Source: Sulfurimonas aquatica
GTDB taxonomy: Bacteria > Campylobacterota > Campylobacteria > Campylobacterales > Sulfurimonadaceae
Assembly (NCBI RefSeq): GCF_017357825.1
Contig: NZ_CP046072.1
Coordinates: forward strand, 496,001-560,000
Length of the DNA stretch: 64,000 nt
Direction: 5' to 3'
The position numbers and the translations under genes are program-made. Positions 45,528 to 52,516 of this stretch are shown piece by piece (position 1 is the first letter of the stretch; each line of letters begins with the position of its first letter). Under the pieces are notes generated by a model that saw only the letters and a list, made by a program, of their open reading frames with translations, had not been told where the DNA came from and did not search any database.

Positions 45528-47704
45528 AATATGATGTCAATTTAGAATTAAAAAATAAAGAAGAGTCTTACTCTTTTGGAGATGTAGCAAAACAAGCAAA
45601 TGGTTCGGCTTGGGTTAAATCAGGTGATAGTGTAATTTTAGCTACGGTAGTAATAGATGAGACAGAAGTAGTTAAAGATGATTTTCTCCCTTTGACTGTA
45701 CAGTATATAGAAAAAACATATGCAGCGGGTAAGATTCCAGGTGGATTTTTTAAACGCGAAACTAAGCCTAGTGATTTTGAAACTCTTACATCCCGTATAG
45801 TTGACCGTTCTCTTCGCCCACTTTTCCCTAAAGGGTTTGGACATCCTACGCAGATAACAATTATGGTATTTAGTGCAGATAGCGAGTCAGACTTACAGCT
45901 TTTAGCACTCAATGCGGCTTCAGCAGCACTTTATACGTCAGATATAGAGATAAACACATCGGTAAGTGCAGTACGCGCAGCTAAAATTGATGGAGAATTA
46001 GTGTTAAATCCTACTCTCAGCGAGCTAAAATTATCAACGCTTGATTTATACTTATCTGGAACAAAAGACGATCTTTTGATGATAGAGATGAGAACTATAG
46101 GCGGAGAGAAGATAGATGTTCAAGATATGGTAATTGATCCTATGATTGATCCAACAATGAGCCCTGTTATGATGAGTTCACACATCTCAAATGCTATGAA
46201 TGAGAGTGAGCTTATAGAAGTACTTGAGAAGACTCAAGATGTCCTTTTTGAGTCCAATACAAAATATGAAGAAGCTTTTAAACCATTTCAAAAAGCTACA
46301 CAAGCACTTGACTTAAAAGCACATGCAATAAATGAAGAGATGGTTTCTTATGTTAAAGAGAATCATCATTCAGATATTACAAATGCTATGCAACAAATGG
46401 CAAAATCTGAACGCTCAACCGCACTTAGATCATTAAGAAAAAGTATTATTAATCTAAAGCAAGAGTGGAACACTATTGAAAAAGAGTTAGAACTAAAAGA
46501 TGCAATTGAAAAAGTAAAAAAAGAGCAAGTGCGTTCACAAATACTTAATGATAAAGTTCGTGCGGATGGTCGCGCTCTTACAGAGGTAAGACCAATTAGC
46601 ATTGATACAAATGTTTTACCAAAAGCACACTCTTCATGTCTTTTTACTCGTGGGCAAACACAGGCTTTAGTAGTCCTAACTATGGGTGGACCTAAGGATG
46701 CACAGATGTTCGAGAGTTTAACGGATGATGGGACTCAAAATGAGAATTTTATGGTTCACTATAACTTTCCAGGTTTCTCTGTTGGTGAAGCGTCTCCAGT
46801 CATGGGAACAAAGAGACGTGAACTTGGGCATGGCAATTTAGCTAAACGTGCACTTGAACCTGTAACAAATCTTGATGGTCAAACCGTGCGTTTAGTGTCT
46901 GAAATATTAGAGTCAAATGGTTCTTCATCTATGGCTACCGTATGTGGTGGATATATGGCACTTAAAGCTGCTGATATTGAAACAAGTGACGTAGTGGCGG
47001 GTATTGCGATGGGTATGGTGAGTGAAGGTGACAACTATGCCATCCTCTCAGACATTATGGGATTAGAAGATCATGATGGCGATATGGACTTCAAAGTAAC
47101 TGGATCAAAAGATGGCATAACTGCAATGCAGATGGATATCAAACTCGGTGGAATATCATTAAATGTTTTAAAAGAGGCACTCTACCAAGCAAAAGAGGGA
47201 AGAAGTCATATTATAGATATTATGATTGAAGCTGAGGAAAATATAGAATTTAATGACGGTGTTTTACCAAGTGTCGATCTCTTTCATATAGACCCTAGTT
47301 TTATTGGTGAAATAATTGGTCAGGCTGGAAAAACAATTCGTGAAATGATTGAGAAGTTTGAAGTTGCCATTGATATTGATAAAAAAGATGGAAAAGTTAA
47401 AATCACTGGTAAAAATAAATCTGGCGTTGCAGGCGCACGCGGACATATTGAAAACATAGTAAACACTCCTAAGGTATCAAAAATAAAATATGAAGTAGGC
47501 GATAAGTACGAAGGGACGGTTAAACGCATAGTTGACTTTGGTGCGTTTATTGAACTGCCAGATGGAACGGATGGTTTGCTCCATATTTCTAAAATTTCTG
47601 ATCAAAGAGTTGAAAAAGTCTCTGACGTAGTGAGTGAAGGCGATAAAATTTCTGTTGAAATATTAGAGTTTAAAGGGAATAAAATTTCCCTTGGACGCGC
47701 ATAA
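45524..47704 (+). CDS. pnp: Polyribonucleotide nucleotidyltransferase
   Basis: Phosphorolytic 3'-5' exoribonuclease of mRNA decay. Two RNase PH-like domains (about 10-140 and 320-545; RSLRPLFPKGFGHPTQI, SLFTRGQTQALVVLTMGG, GFSVGEASPVMGTKRRELGH), a KH domain with GxxG loop (FIGEIIGQAGKTIREM) and a C-terminal S1 domain (GTVKRIVDFGAFIEL, DGLLHISKI). 726 aa. Last gene of the purD-pnp run. A small stem (AGGGAA/TTCCCT) lies in its final codons. Confidence 0.97.
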   Translation: MKYDVNLELKNKEESYSFGDVAKQANGSAWVKSGDSVILATVVIDETEVVKDDFLPLTVQYIEKTYAAGKIPGGFFKRETKPSDFETLTSRIVDRSLRPLFPKGFGHPTQITIMVFSADSESDLQLLALNAASAALYTSDIEINTSVSAVRAAKIDGELVLNPTLSELKLSTLDLYLSGTKDDLLMIEMRTIGGEKIDVQDMVIDPMIDPTMSPVMMSSHISNAMNESELIEVLEKTQDVLFESNTKYEEAFKPFQKATQALDLKAHAINEEMVSYVKENHHSDITNAMQQMAKSERSTALRSLRKSIINLKQEWNTIEKELELKDAIEKVKKEQVRSQILNDKVRADGRALTEVRPISIDTNVLPKAHSSCLFTRGQTQALVVLTMGGPKDAQMFESLTDDGTQNENFMVHYNFPGFSVGEASPVMGTKRRELGHGNLAKRALEPVTNLDGQTVRLVSEILESNGSSSMATVCGGYMALKAADIETSDVVAGIAMGMVSEGDNYAILSDIMGLEDHDGDMDFKVTGSKDGITAMQMDIKLGGISLNVLKEALYQAKEGRSHIIDIMIEAEENIEFNDGVLPSVDLFHIDPSFIGEIIGQAGKTIREMIEKFEVAIDIDKKDGKVKITGKNKSGVAGARGHIENIVNTPKVSKIKYEVGDKYEGTVKRIVDFGAFIELPDGTDGLLHISKISDQRVEKVSDVVSEGDKISVEILEFKGNKISLGRA

Positions 47705-47748
47705 GTAGCTCCTTTTTTAATTTAAACTTATATTTAGTAGTGAAGCGG

Positions 47749-47754
47749 TATAAT
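47749..47754 (+). promoter_or_regulatory. -10 box for atpE
   Basis: Perfect TATAAT in context GCGGTATAATCCC, about 110 bases upstream of atpE, giving a leader of roughly 105 nt with no other gene in it. Confidence 0.6.
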
Positions 47755-47866
47755 CCCACATCAATTTTTAGTAGGGAAATCCTTGCATTTATGTATGGGT
47801 TGCTTCATTTAACGATGAGGTTACGCTATCCGAACGACTTTGTAATAATATTATATGGAGAAACTT

Positions 47867-48181
47867 ATGAAAAAAGTTCTATTTTTAATGCTAGCTCTTG
47901 CAACTGCTGCAATGGCATCTGACGGAGAGGTTGCTAACCAAACTCTTAAAGCTTACTCAATGATCGCTGCTGGTCTTGGTCTTGGTCTTGCTGCTCTTGG
48001 TGGTGCTATCGGTATGGGTCATACTGCTGCTGCGACTATCGCTGGTACTGCACGTAACCCAGGTTTAGGCGCTAAGCTTATGACTACAATGTTCATCGCT
48101 CTTGCAATGATTGAAGCACAAGTTATTTATGCACTAGTAATTGCTCTTATAGCACTTTACGCTAATCCATATTTAGGATAG
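47867..48181 (+). CDS. atpE: F1Fo ATP synthase subunit c
   Basis: Ring-forming subunit of the proton-translocating Fo motor. I take ATG 47867, preceded by GGAGAAA, rather than ATG 47855; the product is 104 aa. The N terminus (KKVLFLMLALATAAMA) looks like a signal peptide before the two-helix hairpin. The hairpin has a Gly-rich first helix (GLGLGLAALGGAIGMGH), loop ARNPG and second helix with the ion-binding Glu in MIEAQVIYALV. The Na+-type Gln signature in helix 1 is absent, so H+ coupling is likely. A strong terminator follows. Confidence 0.96.
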   Translation: MKKVLFLMLALATAAMASDGEVANQTLKAYSMIAAGLGLGLAALGGAIGMGHTAAATIAGTARNPGLGAKLMTTMFIALAMIEAQVIYALVIALIALYANPYLG

Positions 48182-48208
48182 TCTTTAGACTAATCTAGAT
48201 ACCCTCTT

Positions 48209-48248
48209 AAAAGCTTTAACTCTTTGTAGTTAAAGCTTTTTTCTTTTT
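48209..48248 (+). terminator. Rho-independent terminator of atpE
   Basis: Perfect 13-bp stem (AAAAGCTTTAACT at 48209-48221, AGTTAAAGCTTTT at 48228-48240), loop CTTTGT, followed by T-rich sequence. Confidence 0.92.
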
Positions 48249-48256
48249 AAAAAAAT

Positions 48257-48340
48257 GCGATCGTGGTGGAACGGTAGACACGCGGGCTTGAGGGGCTCGT
48301 GCCTAACGGTGTGAGGGTTCAAATCCCTCCGATCGCACCA
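48257..48340 (+). tRNA. tRNA-Leu (anticodon GAG)
   Basis: Class II tRNA with acceptor stem GCGATCG/CGATCGC, D-loop GGTGGAACGGTAGACA, anticodon stem CGGGC/GCTCG, loop TTGAGGG with GAG at 48290-48292, a long variable arm, T-loop GGTTCAAATCC and encoded CCA at 48338-48340. Located just after the atpE terminator. Confidence 0.96.
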
Positions 48341-48426
48341 TCTTTATGCCCAACTTAAGGGTTTTCAAAACAAAATCAAATATAATCAAAAATAGTTTAA
48401 CTTAAGAATATTACTAAGGATAAAGT

Positions 48427-49074
48427 ATGCAAACAATGACAGAAGAGTTAAAAGAGAATACATACAAAGATGAAAATGAAAATTTAATAGAATATTTTGT
48501 GGATACAGTAGCGTTTCAAAAGAGTGATAAAGAGTTTTATACATACTTACCTGATCCAGATTTTCTAAATAGTGGACGATATACACCGCCAAAAGGCCAT
48601 GAAGGTTTTGATATTAATAAGTTTATTGCAAGTGGTGATGTTGATAAAATAGAAGAGTACCTAACTGCAGTGATGAAAGATAGTAGTATGAAAGAGCAAC
48701 TAGAAAGAATATATAAGGCTCAAGCGGATATTACAACTATAGTGCTTGTAAGAGATTCCAACAATAATAAAATAGTTGTAAGTATCGACTCTCATGAGTT
48801 TTGTACAGTTCCTGATGCAATTCAAAAGCTTCAAACTTTAAAAGAGTGTACGAATTGTATTAACTCAACTGACTCTATAGACGCACATAATTGCATTAGC
48901 TGTCATAAAGTGTATAAAGCAAGTAATTGCATAGGTGTAAACGACAGTATAAATATAGAAAATATAAGTTTTATAGATACAGTAGTAGATAATGAAATAG
49001 ACCTAAGTGTAAATTATGAAGAAGATGACATAGAAGATTTAGCAAAGGATATGTTTCCTCGTTATTTCTCTTAG
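48427..49074 (+). CDS. Hypothetical protein with Cys-rich repeat segment
   Basis: 215 residues, no signal peptide or membrane helix. ATG 48427 follows AAGGA. The first half is helical and acidic; residues ~135-185 carry a Cys-rich stretch with spacing CTNC, NCISC and ASNCIG, which also repeats a short pattern (N-C-I, D-S-I) suggestive of stacked beta-coils or a metal/Fe-S site. The C terminus is acidic. Not recognised as any named family. It stands alone before a MOSC gene. Confidence 0.7.
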   Translation: MQTMTEELKENTYKDENENLIEYFVDTVAFQKSDKEFYTYLPDPDFLNSGRYTPPKGHEGFDINKFIASGDVDKIEEYLTAVMKDSSMKEQLERIYKAQADITTIVLVRDSNNNKIVVSIDSHEFCTVPDAIQKLQTLKECTNCINSTDSIDAHNCISCHKVYKASNCIGVNDSINIENISFIDTVVDNEIDLSVNYEEDDIEDLAKDMFPRYFS

Positions 49075-49171
49075 GATTATTATTTTATCTATCTAATTTA
49101 AAAGAGTAAAAAAGATATAGGTTAATTATGCTATTATCCCAAAAAATTAGTGATACAACAAAGGACAATAA

Positions 49172-49624
49172 ATGACAAGTGGAAAAGTATTAACATTATA
49201 TATGACAATGCCTGATATGATGCGTGCTGGTCACCGTATGCGAGTCGAAGACTTTGACTGTGATGAAAATGGTATTGTAGGTAGTAGAGATTATGATAAT
49301 GGTGACGATAAGCCATTGGTTTTGATTTCAAAAAAGAGTTATGACATCATAGAAGAGGCTGAACTTGTTCTTGAAAAAGGTGTTCTAATGGAAGATATAT
49401 ATGTTGATATTGACCTTTATCATTTAAAAACTGGATCAATCATTGAGATAGGAGAAGTACTGTTTAAAGTAACGGGGCCATGTTTAGATTATCGCTATCT
49501 ATATGCATTCGCACCTGAATTACCTGAACTCCTTCATGGAAACCGTGGTCTGTTTATTACTCCTATTGATTATGGCGGTATCCAAGTCGGTGACGAAGTA
49601 AAGATAATAGAAGAAGCATCTTAA
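49172..49624 (+). CDS. MOSC-domain protein
   Basis: 150-residue stand-alone MOSC domain, the fold shared by molybdenum cofactor sulphurases and related Moco-binding proteins. Recognisable are YVDIDLYHLKTGSIIEIG, VLFKVTGPCLDYRYLYAF with the conserved Cys, and HGNRGLFITPIDYGG near the C terminus. The Cys is the usual sulphur carrier or Mo ligand. Substrate unknown. ATG 49172 follows AAAGGACA. Confidence 0.85.
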   Translation: MTSGKVLTLYMTMPDMMRAGHRMRVEDFDCDENGIVGSRDYDNGDDKPLVLISKKSYDIIEEAELVLEKGVLMEDIYVDIDLYHLKTGSIIEIGEVLFKVTGPCLDYRYLYAFAPELPELLHGNRGLFITPIDYGGIQVGDEVKIIEEAS

Positions 49625-49720
49625 GTTTAAGTATAAAAATAACAATTTAAATAAACTACTATTGCATGTCTTAAAATAATGTTTTAAAGAAGGCATGCTC
49701 TTTAAAAGAGAGTACTAAAC

Positions 49721-50188
49721 ATGAAAAAAATAGGTATTGGAATAGATTATAGTAATATCTGTAAAGACTATAATACATCATATTTAGACAGGGATAATAC
49801 AGACCCTGCAACAAAAAAGTGCATGAAACAAATACTAACTTGGAGTAATGAATTTTTGTCTGATTTCATGAAAAGCTTTGAGTATAAAATATATCACTTA
49901 CATTCATCTACTACAGTTAAGATAGATGAAGTCGCTTCTAAAAGATTTCTTTTTTATTCTCTAGAAAAAGAGATAACCTTACAAAGTTATGTACTACAAA
50001 AAGAGTATGTAGAGTATGATTCTTTAGTATCTTGGCAAGAGAATAATAATGAGGGAATACTTATTAGCAATGATGAAGATGGAGAAGGCATTTTTTTATA
50101 TCTTGCAGAAAACTCCAAAGAGTATCAATGGATAGTCAGTAAACTTAATGATTTATCTTTAGAAGAAGTTCCCTTTCCTACAAAGTAA
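49721..50188 (+). CDS. Hypothetical protein
   Basis: 155 residues, no recognised domain, signal or membrane helix. It opens KKIGIGIDYSNICKDYNTSY and has a mixed, acidic composition; the ribosome-binding site is weak. Possible relationship to the neighbouring Cys-rich and 112-aa orphans is only positional. It converges with the 112-aa gene over a hairpin. Confidence 0.65.
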   Translation: MKKIGIGIDYSNICKDYNTSYLDRDNTDPATKKCMKQILTWSNEFLSDFMKSFEYKIYHLHSSTTVKIDEVASKRFLFYSLEKEITLQSYVLQKEYVEYDSLVSWQENNNEGILISNDEDGEGIFLYLAENSKEYQWIVSKLNDLSLEEVPFPTK

Positions 50189-50203
50189 GAGTTGATAGGA
50201 TTA

Positions 50204-50241
50204 AGTGTTAGAGTGATGAGTTGTCATCGGAAACTAACACT
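50204..50241. terminator. Hairpin between convergent orphan genes
   Basis: Outer arms AGTGTTAG (50204-50211) and CTAACACT (50234-50241), inner arms GATGA (50215-50219) and TCATC (50224-50228), giving 13 pairs with small internal loops. A second hairpin (TAAAAG/CTTTTA) follows at once. Placement suggests a two-way terminator; no long T run is present. Confidence 0.55.
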
Positions 50242-50256
50242 ATAAAAGCACTTTTA

Positions 50257-50595
50257 TTAATCTTGGATTTTTACATCCGAAGCGACTATGTATAATGGCG
50301 CGTTAAGTACGTAAAGCATAGTAGTTGCGTTTCCTACAGCAAAACCATAAAGATCATGTTCTTTTATTATGCTGATACCACTCATCATATCAAGAAATGA
50401 AAGTACGCCATTTTCAAGAATTCTTGAATCATTTATATTATTAAATTCTATCTTTACACTTTCAAGGTCTTCTCCGTCATCATCTTGTATTACTATAGTC
50501 AGAAGTTTTGAAGTGTCAGAAAGTGGTTGAATTGAGCGAAGTTGAGCACCTATAAAGTTATCATACTTTTGCAGTAGAGCGTTTATTTGTTCCAT
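50257..50595 (-). CDS. Hypothetical protein
   Basis: 112 residues, cytosolic, no known domain. Sequence features: a heptad-like start (EQINALLQKYDNFIG), an acidic turn (QDDDGEDLESVKIEF) and a C-terminal hydrophobic region (ATTMLYVLNAPLYIVA) too short and polar to be a clear membrane anchor. Start codon ATG with GGAAAAC upstream. Function unknown. Confidence 0.65.
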   Translation of the reverse strand: MEQINALLQKYDNFIGAQLRSIQPLSDTSKLLTIVIQDDDGEDLESVKIEFNNINDSRILENGVLSFLDMMSGISIIKEHDLYGFAVGNATTMLYVLNAPLYIVASDVKIQD

Positions 50596-50691
50596 TGTTT
50601 TCCTTTGAAAATTATTGTGACATATTAGCGATAAAAGACTTTCTTAACCCTTTGCTAGTTAGAGTAAGATTCTCTTTAATCTAATTGAAAT

Positions 50692-51654
50692 TTAACTAAC
50701 TCTGCTTAAGCCTTCATCAACAATTATCTTCACTAGATTTTCATAGCTTAGTTTATGCTCATCTGTAAAAACTTGAAGAAAACTACTAGTTGTATTGGTT
50801 ATTTCAGGGCTTAGGTTTACTTGCATGAAAAAACACTGACCATTCGTATTCATTTTTATATTTATCTCTCCATAGTCTCTAATGTCAAGGTCTATATATG
50901 CATCTATGGCAAGATTTTCAACCTTGTTTTTAATGAATTTGTCTTCTATGGGAATAGTTTTACTTTTAATATCTGTTTTTATCTCTTTATTAATATTCAT
51001 CATGTTTTTTTCTGATTTAAGCGTTATTATCTCAATTGATGAAACTAGCATATTCTCATCTTCTGCTTTAATGATAGAAACTTTAAAATCGCGTCCATCC
51101 AAATACTCTTCAACCAAAGTAGGAGTTTTAGATAGGGCATAAAGATCACAAACTCTAGTCTCAAATTCATTGAAATTATTTACAAAAGGCAAGATCTCTT
51201 TATGAGGTATAGTTGCAGAAGATAGAGGCTGTAAAAAAAGAGGATAGTTGATTGGTATGTCATAATCGCGTTTATATTCACCAGGAACTGCTGTAAAGTA
51301 TCTAGGTGTACGAATACCTTTATCTTCCAAGTAGGACTTTGCAAGAGCCTTATTGGAGCCAAATAGTAATGCTTCTTTAGAAGAACCAGAAAAATTAATA
51401 TTATTATCTGTAAAAAAATCTGATAGTAAAACAGTTGAACCGTCTTCTGTTATTAAACTTTGGATATCTAGGATTAGTAAGTCTGGTTTTCTTTTTACTA
51501 TATCGGTTAGGTCTGTTTGTGTATTACATATGCTTAACGCTACATCATAACCTGCTTTTTTAACTGCTTCTAATACATTAGTGTAAGATTTTTCTTTTGC
51601 TAAAGCACTCTCATTTGAGCAGGTGTTTTGCATTGTAATTATTTCTATATTCAA
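50692..51654 (-). CDS. D-Ala-D-Ala-ligase-like ATP-grasp protein, altered metal site
   Basis: 320 residues with the Ddl/ATP-grasp layout: SSKEALLFGSNKALAKSYLE (the usual substrate and ATP entrance), LVEEYLDGRDFKVSI (ATP-grasp core), and IRDYGEINIKMN followed by CFFMQVNLSPEITN where Ddl has its Mg2+ site. The two Mg-binding acids, Asp257 and Glu270 of E. coli DdlB, align with Asn265 and Gln278, with spacing 13 retained and the following Asn (N280) conserved. There is no mur/fts neighbour. It may be an inactive or altered-function relative. Confidence 0.75.
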   Translation of the reverse strand: MNIEIITMQNTCSNESALAKEKSYTNVLEAVKKAGYDVALSICNTQTDLTDIVKRKPDLLILDIQSLITEDGSTVLLSDFFTDNNINFSGSSKEALLFGSNKALAKSYLEDKGIRTPRYFTAVPGEYKRDYDIPINYPLFLQPLSSATIPHKEILPFVNNFNEFETRVCDLYALSKTPTLVEEYLDGRDFKVSIIKAEDENMLVSSIEIITLKSEKNMMNINKEIKTDIKSKTIPIEDKFIKNKVENLAIDAYIDLDIRDYGEINIKMNTNGQCFFMQVNLSPEITNTTSSFLQVFTDEHKLSYENLVKIIVDEGLSRVS

Positions 51655-51873
51655 TAGTAGATATCCTTCAATAAATGTACTGTTAGTAAGTAAAAGTACA
51701 TGAAAAAGCCCGAAAAAAATATGTTTACATTAAATTTTGCTAGATCTAGGCTTTTAGTGTGGCTATGGTGTTTTTAAATAATTATAAAAACGAAGTCATA
51801 TACAGATCAAGTATAATGAAATTGCCTACAGTATAGCATAATTATGGGGAGTTGTTAGGAGGTATTTTATAAT
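51655..51873. other. Intergenic region, no gene seen
   Basis: 219 bases between the ATP-grasp gene and tRNA-fMet. It contains one inverted repeat (ATGTACT at 51675-51681, AGTACAT at 51695-51701) and AT-rich sequence. No open frame or clear promoter was found. Confidence 0.5.
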
Positions 51874-51950
<77 letters not shown>

Positions 51951-51974
51951 ACATTTGGGTAGTAAAAAATCTAA

Positions 51975-52006
51975 ATTAAAAAGTTCAAGCAGCCTAAGCT
52001 ACTTGA
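51975..52006 (-). terminator. Terminator of the cold-shock gene
   Basis: On the minus strand: TCAAGTAGC, loop TTAG, GCTGCTTGA (one G-U), followed by ACTTTTTAATTT. It sits just downstream of the cold-shock gene stop. Confidence 0.75.
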
Positions 52007-52013
52007 GACGATA

Positions 52014-52232
52014 CTATAAACCAGTAACGTTTTCTGCTTGTGGGCCTTTTTCGCCTTCACCAACTTCGTATGTTACTCTTTGACCTTCGTCAAGAGATAC
52101 ACGACTTTGTCCATTACTATTTACTTGACGAAAATGTACAAATACATCTTTCCCGCCATCTTCTTGTTCGATAAAACCGAAACCTTTTTCAGAGTTGAAC
52201 CATTTAACTGTTCCATTTAATAATGTTGCCAT
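52014..52232 (-). CDS. Cold-shock protein
   Basis: 72-residue single-stranded nucleic-acid-binding OB-fold. RNP1 KGFGFI and RNP2 VFVHF are intact, start [16 protein letters not shown] choose ATG 52232 ([12 protein letters not shown]) with AAGGA six bases upstream; the in-frame codon at 52262 lacks a ribosome site. Cytosolic RNA chaperone/antiterminator, CspA group. Confidence 0.95.
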   Translation of the reverse strand: MATLLNGTVKWFNSEKGFGFIEQEDGGKDVFVHFRQVNSNGQSRVSLDEGQRVTYEVGEGEKGPQAENVTGL

Positions 52233-52516
52233 TTTAAATCCTTGTTTGTTTGAGTACACCATATCTCTAAGGTGATAAAAATCTAATATAAAGTTTTCTT
52301 TTAGGGTGAATGTACTGTAAACAAGAAGTTAGCAATATAAAGCAGACTAAAGATGTAACTTGAATCATCTTTTCTTGGTCACAGTATATCTGAATAAAAT
52401 ACAAAGTACAAGGGGTACTTAAAAGCTTGTAATAAGTAAGGTGAATCTTTTATGGAGTTTTCATCTTTGAGCTAATCTGATATAATCAGTTTATCATTAT
52501 ACGAAATGGAGTTCCT
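52233..52516. other. Divergent region between cold-shock and dynamin-like genes
   Basis: About 284 bases. The plus-strand side carries TATAAT (52481-52486) and GGAG (52508-52511) for the dynamin-like operon. A 21-codon out-of-frame ATG ORF (52506-52571) lies here but has no ribosome site. The remainder is AT-rich with no clear structure. Confidence 0.5.
52481..52486 (+). promoter_or_regulatory. -10 box for the dynamin-like operon
   Basis: Perfect TATAAT in context CTGATATAATCAG, predicting transcription start near 52493, only about 24 bases before the proposed ATC start. Confidence 0.55.

Noticed and set aside
51675-51701. ATGTACT/AGTACAT hairpin as a riboswitch or terminator
   Set aside because: Only seven pairs with a 13-base loop and no T run; too weak to assign a function.
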